A stretch of DNA of 64,000 nt, taken from the NCBI RefSeq assembly GCF_030719295.1, contig NZ_CP120997.1:744001-808000 (forward strand), read 5' to 3'. The stretch is from Streptomyces sp. Mut1 (lineage in GTDB: Bacteria; Actinomycetota; Actinomycetes; Streptomycetales; Streptomycetaceae). Below the pieces are notes generated by a model. It saw only the letters and a program-made list of their open reading frames with translations. It was not told the origin of the DNA and made no database searches. How positions within the stretch are numbered: the stretch's first letter is position 1; each line of letters begins with the position of its first letter. This document shows, one piece after another, positions 8,448-17,235 of the stretch. The position numbers and the translations under genes are program-made.

Positions 8448-9463
8448 CCGTCGTACAGCTTTTCATCGGCCTGCTGACGCTCGTCGTGAACGCCTTCTTC
8501 GTCGGCGCGGAATTCGCCCTCATCTCCGTACGCCGCAGCCAGATCGAGCCGCAGGCCGAAGCGGGGAACCGGCGGGCGCGCAGCGTCATCTGGGGCCTCG
8601 AACACGTCTCGGCGCTGCTCGCGGCAGCGCAGCTCGGCATCACGCTGTGCACGCTGGTCCTCGGTATCGTCGCCGAGCCCGCCATCGCGCATCTGCTGGA
8701 GCCGGTCTTCGACACCGTGGGCGTGCCGCACGGGCTGGTCCATCCGATCTCGTTCGTGATCGCGCTGTCGGTGGCGACCTATCTGCACATGCTGCTCGGC
8801 GAAATGGTGCCGAAGAACATCGCGCTGGCCGAGCCGGTGCGCTCCGCGCTGCTGCTCGGCCCGCCGCTGGTGGCGCTGGCACGGGCGCTGCGTCCGGTGA
8901 TCTTCGCGATCAACGCGTTCGCCAACGCGCTGCTGAAGCTCCTGCGGGTGGAGACGAAGGACGAGGTGTCGGCCACCTTCTCCGACGACGAGCTGGCCCG
9001 TCTGGTGAAGGACGCGGGCGATGCGGGTCTGGTCGACGACCGGGCGGCCGAGCGGCTGCACCACGCGCTGGAGCTGGGCCGCCGGCCGGTGCGGGACGTG
9101 GTGCTGCCGGTGGACCGGGTGATGTACATCCGGGTCGGGGCGACCCCCGAGGAGCTGGAGCAGCTCTCGTACGAGACGGGGTTCTCGCGCTTCCCCGTGA
9201 TGGACGCGGAGCAGCGCATCCTCGGGTACCTCCATGTGAAGGACGCCCTCGACGTCACCCCGCGCGACATGCCGTTCCCGGTCAGCTCGATGCGGCCGAT
9301 CGCCCGGATCCGGGCGGCCACGCCGCTCGACGACGCGCTGACCGCGCTGCGGCGCAGCCGCACGCACCTGGCGGCGGTGCTCGACGAGGACGGCCGGCTG
9401 GCGGGCATGGTGACGATGGAGGACGTTCTGCGGGAACTGGTGGGCCGCCCCCAGGCCCGCTGA
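8444..9463 (+). CDS. DUF21/CBS domain membrane protein, shorter paralogue (339 aa)
   Basis: Second CNNM-like protein, translationally coupled to the previous gene through ATGA. DUF21 helices occupy residues about 1-190, followed by a CBS pair with VVLPVDRVMYIRV, SRFPVMD and AAVLDEDGRLAGMVTMEDV. It lacks the C-terminal CorC_HlyC domain of its neighbour, being about 105 residues shorter. A very strong stem-loop follows. The paired arrangement of one long and one short copy is common in actinobacteria; the transported ion is not visible from the sequence. Confidence 0.92.
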   Translation: MTVVQLFIGLLTLVVNAFFVGAEFALISVRRSQIEPQAEAGNRRARSVIWGLEHVSALLAAAQLGITLCTLVLGIVAEPAIAHLLEPVFDTVGVPHGLVHPISFVIALSVATYLHMLLGEMVPKNIALAEPVRSALLLGPPLVALARALRPVIFAINAFANALLKLLRVETKDEVSATFSDDELARLVKDAGDAGLVDDRAAERLHHALELGRRPVRDVVLPVDRVMYIRVGATPEELEQLSYETGFSRFPVMDAEQRILGYLHVKDALDVTPRDMPFPVSSMRPIARIRAATPLDDALTALRRSRTHLAAVLDEDGRLAGMVTMEDVLRELVGRPQAR

Positions 9464-9468
9464 ATCCC

Positions 9469-9499
9469 GGTGGCTCCGGGCCCCTCGCCCGGAGCCACC
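9469..9499 (+). terminator. Strong stem-loop terminator
   Basis: Perfect 13-base arms (GGTGGCTCCGGGC at 9469-9481 and its complement at 9487-9499) with a 5-base loop, directly after the second DUF21/CBS gene, followed by TGTTCC. Confidence 0.8.
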
Positions 9500-9531
9500 T
9501 GTTCCCCCGGCAGGGCCGGAGGGCACCGCGA

Positions 9532-9537
9532 TACGAT
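9532..9537 (+). promoter_or_regulatory. -10 box (TACGAT) for the SGNH hydrolase gene, likely leaderless
   Basis: TACGAT fits the HrdB TANNNT pattern and ends 9 bases before ATG 9547; there is no purine-rich ribosome binding site between them. Transcription would start at or next to the start codon. No clear -35 box is visible. Confidence 0.5.
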
Positions 9538-9546
9538 CGCATCGCC

Positions 9547-10431
9547 ATGGAAATGAATGCCACATACACCAGCCTTGTCGCGGTCGGCGACTCGTTCACC
9601 GAGGGCATGTCGGACCTGCTGCCCGACGGTTCGTACCGGGGCTGGGCCGATGTGCTCGCCTCCCGGCTCGCCGCCCGCACGCCCGGCTTCCGGTACGCCA
9701 ATCTCGCGGTACGCGGCAAGCTCATCGGCCAAATCGTGGACGAGCAGGTGGACGTGGCGGCGGCCATGCGGGCCGATGTGGTGACGCTGGTCGGCGGCCT
9801 CAACGACACCCTGCGCCCCAAGTGCGACATGGGCATGGTCCGCGGGCGGCTGGAGGAGGCGGTGGAGCGCCTGGCGCCGTCGTGCAGGAAGCTGGTGCTG
9901 ATGCGCAGCCCCGGGCGCAACGGCCCGGTGATGGAGCGGTTCCGGCCACGCATGGAGGAGCTTTTCGCCCTGGTCGAGGAGCTGGCCGCCCGGCATGACG
10001 CGGTCGTCGTCGACCTCTACGGCGCACCGGCCCTGGGCGACCCCCGGCTGTGGGACGTCGACCGGCTGCATCTGACCGCCGAGGGGCACCGCAGGGTGGC
10101 CGAGGCGGTCTGGCAGGCGCTGGGGCTGCCGCCGGAGAGCGACTGGCAGGCCGTACTGCCCACCGCCGTCCCGCCTCGCTGGGCCGCCCGGCGCGTGGAC
10201 GATGTGCGCTTCGCCCGCCGGCATCTGCTGCCGTGGATCGGGAGGCGTCTGACGGGGCGCTCGTCGGGCGACGGCCGGGCGGGGGCGCAGTTCAGCGCCG
10301 AGCTGGGCCGGGCTTTCTGGGTCACCCCCGAGGAGGGCGGCGCCTCGGCTCCGGTGGCCTCGTGGCGCCGTCTGGACCACGGCAACGTGGACAGCGGCGA
10401 GCGGGGGGCATCGGACGCGTCGCGTTCGTAG
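9547..10431 (+). CDS. SGNH/GDSL-type hydrolase (294 aa)
   Basis: Esterase/lipase-fold hydrolase with the four SGNH blocks: catalytic Ser in VAVGDSFTEG (residues about 11-20), Gly near residue 55, Asn in GGLND, and the Asp/His pair in VDRLHLTAEGHRRVAE. No signal peptide, so it is cytoplasmic. The last 100 residues (after RWAARRVDDVRFAR) are a Streptomyces-type extension rich in Arg. ATG 9547 sits 9 bases after a -10 box. Natural ester substrate unknown. Confidence 0.9.
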   Translation: MEMNATYTSLVAVGDSFTEGMSDLLPDGSYRGWADVLASRLAARTPGFRYANLAVRGKLIGQIVDEQVDVAAAMRADVVTLVGGLNDTLRPKCDMGMVRGRLEEAVERLAPSCRKLVLMRSPGRNGPVMERFRPRMEELFALVEELAARHDAVVVDLYGAPALGDPRLWDVDRLHLTAEGHRRVAEAVWQALGLPPESDWQAVLPTAVPPRWAARRVDDVRFARRHLLPWIGRRLTGRSSGDGRAGAQFSAELGRAFWVTPEEGGASAPVASWRRLDHGNVDSGERGASDASRS

Positions 10432-10476
10432 CAATCCACAAACCAGACCGCGGCGCTGAGCTGCACGAACCGCCAG

Positions 10477-10482
10477 TAGAAT
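10477..10482 (+). promoter_or_regulatory. -10 box (TAGAAT) for purB, possible leaderless start
   Basis: TAGAAT ends 8 bases before GTG 10491, at the spacing expected when the transcript begins at the start codon. A weak AGGA at 10484-10487 lies between them. Confidence 0.5.
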
Positions 10483-10490
10483 CAGGACAC

Positions 10491-11933
10491 GTGACTGCTG
10501 TGTCTGCGAAGCCTCGCATCCCCAATGTCCTGGCCGGCCGCTACGCCTCCACGGAGCTGGCCGTCCTCTGGTCCCCCGAGCAGAAGGTGAAGCTGGAACG
10601 TCAGCTGTGGCTGGCGGTGCTGCGCGCCCAGAAGGACCTCGGGATCGAGGTACCCGACGCCGCCCTCGCCGATTACGAGCGCGTGGTCGACCAGGTCGAC
10701 CTGGCCTCGATCGCCGAGCGCGAGAAGGTCACCCGGCACGACGTGAAGGCCCGGATCGAGGAGTTCAACGCCCTCGCCGGTCATGAGCACGTCCACAAGG
10801 GCATGACCTCCCGCGACCTCACCGAGAACGTCGAGCAGCTCCAGATCCGGCTCTCCCTGGAACTGATGCGCGACCGCACGGTGGCCGTCCTGGCCCGGCT
10901 CGGGAAGCTCGCTGCCGAATACCGCGAGCTGGTCGTCGCCGGCCGCTCCCACAACGTCGCCGCCCAGGCCACGACCCTCGGCAAGCGCTTCGCGACCGCG
11001 GCCGACGAGCTGCTGGTGGCCTACGGCCGGCTCGAAGACCTGCTGGAGCGCTACCCCCTCCGCGGCATCAAGGGCCCGGTCGGCACGGCGCAGGACATGC
11101 TCGACCTGCTGGGCGGCGATGCCGGGAAGCTGGCCGAGCTCGAACAGCGCATCGCCGGCCACCTGGGCTTCGCCCAGGCCTTCACCTCGGTCGGCCAGGT
11201 CTATCCCCGCTCGCTCGACTACGACGTCGTGACCGCCCTGGTCCAGCTGGCGGCGGCGCCCTCCTCGGTCGCGAAGACCATCCGGCTGATGGCCGGCCAC
11301 GAGCTGGTGACCGAGGGGTTCAAGCCGGGTCAGGTCGGCTCGTCCGCGATGCCCCACAAGATGAACACCCGCTCCTGCGAGCGCGTCAACGGCCTCATGG
11401 TCATCCTGCGCGGCTACGCGTCGATGACCGGTGAGCTGGCGGGCGACCAGTGGAACGAGGGCGACGTCTCCTGCTCGGTGGTCCGCCGGGTGGCCCTGCC
11501 GGACGCGTTCTTCGCGTTCGACGGGCTGGTGGAGACGTTCCTGACGGTGCTCGACGAATTCGGCGCCTTCCCCGCCGTCGTGGCCCGCGAGCTGGACCGC
11601 TACCTTCCCTTCCTCGCCACGACCAAGGTGCTGATGGGCGCGGTGCGCGCGGGTGTCGGCCGCGAGGTCGCCCATGAGGCCATCAAGGAGAACGCCGTCG
11701 CCTCCGCCCTGGCCATGCGTGAGCAGGGCACCGAGCGCAACGAGCTGCTGGACAAGCTCGCGGCCGACGAGCGCATCCCGCTCGACCGCGCCCAGCTCGA
11801 CGAGCTGATGGCGGACAAGCTCTCCTTCACCGGTGCGGCGGGCGACCAGGTCACCGCGCTCGTCTCCCGGATCGAGGAGATCACCAAGCAGCACCCGGAG
11901 GCCGCGGGATACACCCCGGGCTCGATCCTCTGA
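10491..11933 (+). CDS. purB: Adenylosuccinate lyase (480 aa)
   Basis: Fumarase/aspartase superfamily lyase acting twice in purine synthesis: SAICAR to AICAR, and adenylosuccinate to AMP. The superfamily signature is GSSAMPHKMN (near residue 287), THDV-type early motif is TRHDVKARIEEF, and HKGMTSRDLTEN gives the conserved TSxD segment. GTG 10491 is the best start because IPNVLAGRYAS is the expected N-terminus. The gene stands alone with its own promoter; the mug-type gene follows after 25 bases and may be cotranscribed. Confidence 0.96.
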   Translation: MTAVSAKPRIPNVLAGRYASTELAVLWSPEQKVKLERQLWLAVLRAQKDLGIEVPDAALADYERVVDQVDLASIAEREKVTRHDVKARIEEFNALAGHEHVHKGMTSRDLTENVEQLQIRLSLELMRDRTVAVLARLGKLAAEYRELVVAGRSHNVAAQATTLGKRFATAADELLVAYGRLEDLLERYPLRGIKGPVGTAQDMLDLLGGDAGKLAELEQRIAGHLGFAQAFTSVGQVYPRSLDYDVVTALVQLAAAPSSVAKTIRLMAGHELVTEGFKPGQVGSSAMPHKMNTRSCERVNGLMVILRGYASMTGELAGDQWNEGDVSCSVVRRVALPDAFFAFDGLVETFLTVLDEFGAFPAVVARELDRYLPFLATTKVLMGAVRAGVGREVAHEAIKENAVASALAMREQGTERNELLDKLAADERIPLDRAQLDELMADKLSFTGAAGDQVTALVSRIEEITKQHPEAAGYTPGSIL

Positions 11934-11958
11934 CCGTGACGACCCTCCCTTCCGGCCG

Positions 11959-12507
11959 ATGACGCCCGAGGACCTCCAAGCTGCCCGTGACCGTGTTGTT
12001 CCCGACGTGGTCGCGGGCGGCCTGCGCGTGCTGTTCTGCGGGATCAACCCGAGCCTGACGACGGGTGCCACGGGCCACCACTTCGCTTTCCCCGGCAACC
12101 GCTTCTGGCCCGTGCTCCACCTGTCGGGTTTCACACCACGGCAGTTGCGCCCCGCCGACCAGGCCGAGCTGCTTCAGTACGGGCTGGGCATCACCAACGT
12201 CGTCGCCAGGGCCACGGCCCGAGCCGACGAACTGTCCGCCGAGGAATTCCGGGCCGGAGGACAGATCCTGACCTCCAAGGTCGAGCGGCTGCGGCCACGG
12301 TGGCTGGCCGTGGTCGGCATCACCGCCTACCGCACGGCGTTCGGCGACCGCCGTGCCCGCATCGGCCCTCAGGAGCGGACGACAGGCGGGGCCCGCGTCT
12401 GGGCGCTGCCCAACCCCAGCGGCCTCAACGCCCACTGGACCGCTCAGACCATGGCCGAGGAGTACAAACGCCTGCGGACGGCCGTGGACGAGGACGGCAC
12501 CGCGTAG
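11959..12507 (+). CDS. mug: G/U mismatch-specific (Mug-type) DNA glycosylase (182 aa)
   Basis: Uracil-DNA glycosylase superfamily member that removes uracil (and exocyclic adducts) from mismatched DNA. It has GINPSL (residues about 25-30), the active-site loop of Mug/TDG enzymes, and NPSGLNAHW near residue 153, matching the Mug NPSGLN motif. Size is normal for Mug. It follows purB by 25 bases on the same strand, so cotranscription is likely, although the functions are unrelated. A second, family-1 uracil-DNA glycosylase is encoded at 58633-59316. Confidence 0.9.
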   Translation: MTPEDLQAARDRVVPDVVAGGLRVLFCGINPSLTTGATGHHFAFPGNRFWPVLHLSGFTPRQLRPADQAELLQYGLGITNVVARATARADELSAEEFRAGGQILTSKVERLRPRWLAVVGITAYRTAFGDRRARIGPQERTTGGARVWALPNPSGLNAHWTAQTMAEEYKRLRTAVDEDGTA

Positions 12508-12556
12508 TCCGGGTGGCTGGATCCCGTAGTCGGCACGCGCGCTCGGTTTCTGCGGG

Positions 12557-12997
12557 TCAGGGCGGATCGATCTCCGTCACGAGCACGCTCAGCTCGCATC
12601 CGGAACCCTCGTCCTCCAAGTAGAGCGCCAGCGCGACCCAGCGTTCCTCCTCCGTGCGCCACATCCGCAGATACTCGCATCCCGCCACGGTGTCGGCCCA
12701 CGGGGCGGGTATCTCCTCACCGGACATCATCCGCTCCTGGGCACTCCACAGGCTGATCATCTGCGGCGCACCCCAGCGGCTCCCGAGCAGCGTGACCAGC
12801 GCCTCGTGGTCCGCGAGGCACTGAGCCCGGCGCTCCAGCCGGCCGGCTTCGTCGTCTTCCCAGGCGTCGTCGTCCATGTGCAGGAACGCCGTGTGGTAGC
12901 CGGGCCCGCTGACTCCCGAACCCGATCGGACACGTTCCGCCGGAAACTCTCGGGTGCGCATCCCGTCGATGAGGCGGAGGTGATGTGCGGTGGTCAT
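12557..12997 (-). CDS. Hypothetical protein (146 aa)
   Basis: Not recognised. Acidic protein with an aromatic-rich, well-mixed composition (HTAFLHMDDDAWEDDEAG, SRWGAPQMISLW, RWVALALYLEDE) typical of a folded globular protein rather than a shadow frame. No signal peptide or membrane segment. Its arrangement of strands and helices could suit an immunity-like or SMI1-like fold, but this is only an impression. It converges with the mug gene and is followed by a methyltransferase gene in the same direction 111 bases upstream. Confidence 0.7.
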   Translation of the reverse strand: MTTAHHLRLIDGMRTREFPAERVRSGSGVSGPGYHTAFLHMDDDAWEDDEAGRLERRAQCLADHEALVTLLGSRWGAPQMISLWSAQERMMSGEEIPAPWADTVAGCEYLRMWRTEEERWVALALYLEDEGSGCELSVLVTEIDPP

Positions 12998-13108
12998 GCC
13001 GTCAGTAAACCCCTCCCCACTGACAATCGGAGCGTCGCTCCGAACTTTGAGATGATTTCAGCCACCTCGTTCCCCGGCGCGAAGGAGGCGAGGGGCGTCA
13101 ATGCCCCG

Positions 13109-13858
13109 TCAGCGAGCGAACGGGCCGTGGAGCGGCTTCTGCCACACAGAGACGTGCGACCTGCTGGACGCGGTGAAAGGTGCCTCCTTCCAGTCGGCCC
13201 ACCGCTCGGACAGCTCCAGGCCGGCGAGCTGCCCCATCAAGTCGAGTTCAGAGGGCCAGACATATCGATGGGGCGACGAGAAGGTGGAGCCCCGCCCGTC
13301 GGCGATCGTGTAGTGGTGCGAGACCTGCCACTGGTTCACCAAGTCGTATGTGTCGAAACCTACGTGCTGGTCGCCGATGTGAAAGGGCCTCGCGGTCTCA
13401 CCCGGCGGCAGGCGCTGCAGTTCGGGTACGAACACCTCGATCACGAAGCGGCCCCCGGGGTCGAGGTGCCTGGCCGCGTTGCGGAAGCACGCGACCTGTT
13501 CCTCCTGTGTGAGCAGGCAGGTGATCGAGTTGTAGACCACGTAGACAAGGCCGAAGAGGCCGGGCGCCCTTGCGGTCGTCATGTCTCCGATCGTCACGGC
13601 CACGTCGTCACCGCCAGGCTTGTCGCCCAGTTCCCGAGCCATGGGTTCCGACTTCTCGATCCCCGCGACCCGAACGCCGCACGCGCTCAGAGGAAGAGCG
13701 ACCCGTCCTGTTCCGACCGCGAACTCCAGAGCTGGGTTCCCACCCGCTCGGTGCTCAAGGAAGGAAACCGCGGGGCCCAGGACTTCGGGCGCGTACATGT
13801 GCGCGGACGACTCGTCGTAGCCTCGCGCCACCTGCTCGTTCCACACGTCTGCGTCCAT
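13109..13858 (-). CDS. Class I SAM-dependent methyltransferase (249 aa)
   Basis: Rossmann-fold methyltransferase. Motif I is LEFAVGTGRVALPL (residues about 43-56), the acidic motif II region is VAGIEKSEPM, and GLVYVVYNSITCLLTQEEQ matches the motif IV region of this group. I chose ATG 13858 because AAGGAG lies 6 bases upstream; two ATGs further upstream (13876 and 13894) are in frame. It has the standard layout of actinobacterial small-molecule methyltransferases, but the substrate is unknown. No biosynthetic neighbours. Confidence 0.85.
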   Translation of the reverse strand: MDADVWNEQVARGYDESSAHMYAPEVLGPAVSFLEHRAGGNPALEFAVGTGRVALPLSACGVRVAGIEKSEPMARELGDKPGGDDVAVTIGDMTTARAPGLFGLVYVVYNSITCLLTQEEQVACFRNAARHLDPGGRFVIEVFVPELQRLPPGETARPFHIGDQHVGFDTYDLVNQWQVSHHYTIADGRGSTFSSPHRYVWPSELDLMGQLAGLELSERWADWKEAPFTASSRSHVSVWQKPLHGPFAR

Positions 13859-14256
13859 GTCCATCTCCTTGTCCATGGCCCCGAAGGCTGCCACTCCATC
13901 GGCCGGGCGGGCGACTGGGTTTCGGCCCGCCCGTTGCCTCCGGTGATCGGTGCCGGACAGGCGAGGGCCGGGCCAGTGGGTTCGATCAAGGCGGCTGGGT
14001 GCCGCCCTATGTCGACGAGGTGGTGGAGCGATTCATGAGCGAGGCGACGGCTGGGGCCGGCGCCTCGCTCAGCACCTACCGCCGCCGCGCTGACGGTTGA
14101 GGGGCGGGATCAATGGGCCTGGGGCGGCGTCGGATCGGTCCGGTCCGGTCCGGTCGGGCAGCAACGGCTCCGTCTCCGTCCGTGGCCGTTGGGCTTCGGT
14201 CAACGGCACCCATCAGTCAGCGGTCAGCGGATCCGAAGGTATCCGCCGGACCGTGC
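13859..14256. other. Gene-free stretch with a possible gene remnant and GGTCC repeats
   Basis: About 400 bases between the methyltransferase start and the ABC permease stop. On the plus strand 13980-14100 reads as an open C-terminal segment (GGWVPPYVDEVVERF then ASLSTYRRRADG, stop TGA at 14098) with no plausible full-length start, which looks like the tail of a decayed gene. From about 14135 there is a short run of GGTCC/CGGTC direct repeats and at 14215 a repeated GTCAGCG. No promoter elements are clear. Confidence 0.4.
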
Positions 14257-14994
14257 CTAGGCGTCCCGGCGCCTCACCGCCCACCAGCCGGCGAGCAGGG
14301 CGACGGCGGCCCAGGCCGCGGTGACGGCCAGGCCCGTCCAGGGGCCGATGCTGCCCTCGGGGTGCTGGTGCAGCACCAGCTGACCGGCTCGGTCCGGCAG
14401 GTAGTCCGCGGCGCCGCCGACGACATCGCCGACCACGAACGAGACGATGAGGATGAAGGGTATGAGCGTGCTGAGAACCGCGACCGCACTCCGCAGCAGG
14501 AACGTCAGTCCGGCCGCGAACAGGGCCATGAGCGCCAGGTAGATGCCGCCCCCGAACGCTGCCCGCAGTGCCCCCGGTTCGCTCAGCCCGATCGCGTACT
14601 CCCCCATGAACAGTTGGCCCGCGGCAAACGCGCCGAAGCTGGTGACGAGCCCGACGGCCAGCGCGGCCGCGCCGACCAGGGACACCTTGGCCACGTAGAA
14701 GAGGGTGCGGCGCGGGACCGCCGCTAGCGACATGCGCAACGCGCCGTTCGCGTATTCGGTCGAGATCGCCGTCGCACCGAAGCTGATGGCGGCGATCTGG
14801 CCGAAGTTCAGGGCGTAGAAGGCACCGAAGAGGAGCTCGGCATCGGCACCGTCCGCCTCTGCCCGGCCGACGGTGGCAGCGGTGAGAATCGTGACCGCAA
14901 TCGTCACGAGCAGGACAGCCGCCAGCGATCCGAATACGGACCGCACCGACCTGATCTTGATCCATTCCGAGCGCAGAACAGCGGTGGCCGACAT
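14257..14994 (-). CDS. ABC transporter permease, ABC-2 type (245 aa)
   Basis: Integral membrane subunit of an exporter. After an N-terminal SEWIKIRSVRSVF segment, typical of ABC-2 permeases, there are about six hydrophobic helices (for example VLLVTIAVTILTAATV and LALMALFAAGLTFLL). The ATG lies two bases from the stop of the ATPase gene, so both are one operon. The divergent kinase/regulator pair next to it probably controls it. Substrate unknown; antibiotics, peptides and lipids are all possible for this class. Confidence 0.9.
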   Translation of the reverse strand: MSATAVLRSEWIKIRSVRSVFGSLAAVLLVTIAVTILTAATVGRAEADGADAELLFGAFYALNFGQIAAISFGATAISTEYANGALRMSLAAVPRRTLFYVAKVSLVGAAALAVGLVTSFGAFAAGQLFMGEYAIGLSEPGALRAAFGGGIYLALMALFAAGLTFLLRSAVAVLSTLIPFILIVSFVVGDVVGGAADYLPDRAGQLVLHQHPEGSIGPWTGLAVTAAWAAVALLAGWWAVRRRDA

Positions 14995-14996
14995 GG

Positions 14997-15950
14997 TCAG
15001 GCCTCCTGACCGTTGGTTGACGAAGACAGCGCTGGGGTCCGGGCGGCGGACGCGAATTCCGTGGTGTCGGCGGTGAGGGCCAGATAGGCCTGCTCCAGCG
15101 TGGGCCGCTCATCTGTGAGCTCCACGACCGGGATGCCTTCCCTCGCGGCCATCGCTCCTATTTCCTCGGCCGTCACCTCGTCGACAGTCCAACGGGCGTC
15201 CTCGCTCTGCGCGGCTCGGTATCCCTCGCGGCGCAGCAGCGCACCGAGCCGAGCGGATTCGGTCGTGCGGATCCGCACCCGGGTCCTGCCACGGGAGTCC
15301 AGGAACTCCCGCATCGGGAGATCGGCGAGCAGCCGGCCCCTGCCCAGAACGATCAGATGGTCGGCGAACGAGGATGTCTCGTTCATCAGATGGCTGGAGA
15401 CCAGCACCGTGCGGCCCTCACGGGCGAGTCGCTTCAGCAGCTCGCGGATCCACACGATGCCTTCGGGATCCAGCCCATTCGACGGTTCGTCCAGCATGAT
15501 GACTTCCGGGTCCCCGAGCAGAGCGGTCGCTATGCCCAGGCGCTGGCGCATCCCGAGGGAGAACGTCTTGATCCGGCGACCGCCCACCTTGCCGAGACCC
15601 GTCTCCTCCAACACCTCCTCGACCCTGGTCGCGCCCAGGCCGTTGCTCGCGGCAAGGGCCAGCAGGTGGTTGCGCGCAGTCCGCGCGCCGTGGGCGGCTT
15701 GCGGATCGAGCAGGGCTCCGACGCGTCGCAGCGGGTCGGTCAGAGCCGCGTACGGCTGTCCGCCGATCGTCGCCGTTCCGCTCGTGGGGCGGTCCAGGCC
15801 GAGCACCAGCCGCATGGTGGTGGATTTCCCGGCGCCGTTGGGGCCGAGGAAGCCGGTCACACGGCCGGGCCGTACCTGGAAGGCAAGGCGGTCCACAGCG
15901 CGGGTCGCGCCGTAGTCCTTGGTGAGCTCGTGGACATCGATGCTGGTCAT
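14997..15950 (-). CDS. ABC transporter ATP-binding protein (317 aa)
   Basis: Nucleotide-binding subunit of the exporter. Walker A GPNGAGKST (residues about 37-45), signature FSLGMRQRLG (in place of LSGGQ), Walker B VIMLDEPSNGLDPEG and H-loop SSHLMNE are all intact. The C-terminal 90 residues carry the regulatory extension common in DrrA/CcmA-like ABC-2 exporters. ATG 15950 is chosen because MTSIDVHELTKDYG is the expected start. First gene of the operon, divergent from the kinase gene across about 100 bases. Confidence 0.93.
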   Translation of the reverse strand: MTSIDVHELTKDYGATRAVDRLAFQVRPGRVTGFLGPNGAGKSTTMRLVLGLDRPTSGTATIGGQPYAALTDPLRRVGALLDPQAAHGARTARNHLLALAASNGLGATRVEEVLEETGLGKVGGRRIKTFSLGMRQRLGIATALLGDPEVIMLDEPSNGLDPEGIVWIRELLKRLAREGRTVLVSSHLMNETSSFADHLIVLGRGRLLADLPMREFLDSRGRTRVRIRTTESARLGALLRREGYRAAQSEDARWTVDEVTAEEIGAMAAREGIPVVELTDERPTLEQAYLALTADTTEFASAARTPALSSSTNGQEA

Positions 15951-16049
15951 GTCCTCAGCTTCGCCGCCGTGGCCGGCCCGGCTCCTCCCCCACGCGTGTG
16001 GATCATCTCCCTCGCTCGGGGGAGTTGCCCTGCCGGCCCCACTGGCACG

Positions 16050-17231
16050 ATGGGCGGCATGTACCAGTTCCTTCGCCCGCTGACCGCCTCGGTCACCTAC
16101 ACCCGCTGGCTGCACCTGCTCATGCCCGGTGCCGTCGTGAGCGTGTGGCTGTTCATCTCGATGGACACGCCTTGGGTGCCGCTGGTTCTGGCGGCGATGG
16201 TCGGCCTGATACCGGGCATGCGCCTCGCGGAGGGTCTCCAGGCTCAGCTGCTGCTCACCCCCGCGGAGCGCGGTGACCCGGCCGCCACCATCTCGGTGGC
16301 GCCGTCGGATTCATGGTCGGAGCGCTGGAGAACCGCGCTCTGGCTCGAAGTACGGCTGCTCGGTGCGGGGCTCGCCGGGCTGGCCACCGTGTTGTTGTCG
16401 ACGACGGCCGTCGACCTCGTCCGGTCCTCGTTCGGTTCGGCGCCTACCGAGCAGGGGTTCGCCACCGGGCTGGGGACGCATTGGTGGGCTGCCATCCTGT
16501 CGCCCGTGCCCGTCGTGATGCTGTTCGCCGTGGTGGTGAGCTGTGGCGAGATGATCACCGCGGCGGCGCGGTGGTTGCTGGGACCGACGCCGGTACAGCG
16601 GCTGACCGCGCTGGAGGAGCGCACCGAACAGCTCCTGGAGCGCAATCGGATCGCACGCGAGCTGCACGACTCGATCGGACACGCCCTGACCGTCGCCGTG
16701 GTGCAGGCGGGCGCGGCGCGGGCGACGCACGACCCGGACTTCACGGACCGGGCCCTGGCGGCGATCGAGGAGACGGGACGGAACGCCCTGGAGGACCTGG
16801 AGAGGGTGCTGAGGGTACTGCGCGAGGCTGATGCGCCGCCGGGGCAGCGGCCCTCGCTGATCGAGGCCGACCGTCTGCTGGACTCGGCGCGGGGGTCGGG
16901 GGCGAAGGTCGACGCGAAGGTGACCGGGGCACTGGAGCAGGTGCCGGGGCCGGTGTCCCGGGAGGGGTATCGCATCCTTCAGGAGTCCCTCACCAACGTC
17001 CTGCGGCACTCGGGGGCCGTCCCGGTCCGCGTCCGCATCCGGGTCGCGGGCGGCCGGCTGGAGCTGGAGGTGAGCAATCCGCTCACGGGCGCGGCCGGTG
17101 CTCCGGGCAGCGGGAGCGGGCTGCGGGGCATCCGGGAGCGAGCGGCTCTCCTGGGCGGAAAGGCCAGGACAGGTCCGTCCGACGGGGAATGGAGGGTGCA
17201 GGCGAGCCTTCCGCTGTACGGAATAGGCTGA
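16050..17231 (+). CDS. Sensor histidine kinase, NarL/LiaS-type partner (about 393 aa)
   Basis: Membrane kinase with about four hydrophobic N-terminal helices (residues 20-170), a HisKA_3 dimerization domain with the phosphorylated His in RIARELHDSIGH (near residue 205), and an HATPase_c domain with ESLTNVLRHSG (N box) and GSGLRGIRERAALLGG (G box). ATG 16050 or 16059 could be the start. The next gene is its response regulator. The divergent ABC exporter suggests a detox or cell-envelope stress module in which the kinase senses the exported compound (inference). Confidence 0.9.
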   Translation: MGGMYQFLRPLTASVTYTRWLHLLMPGAVVSVWLFISMDTPWVPLVLAAMVGLIPGMRLAEGLQAQLLLTPAERGDPAATISVAPSDSWSERWRTALWLEVRLLGAGLAGLATVLLSTTAVDLVRSSFGSAPTEQGFATGLGTHWWAAILSPVPVVMLFAVVVSCGEMITAAARWLLGPTPVQRLTALEERTEQLLERNRIARELHDSIGHALTVAVVQAGAARATHDPDFTDRALAAIEETGRNALEDLERVLRVLREADAPPGQRPSLIEADRLLDSARGSGAKVDAKVTGALEQVPGPVSREGYRILQESLTNVLRHSGAVPVRVRIRVAGGRLELEVSNPLTGAAGAPGSGSGLRGIRERAALLGGKARTGPSDGEWRVQASLPLYGIG

Positions 17232-17235
17232 CGTG

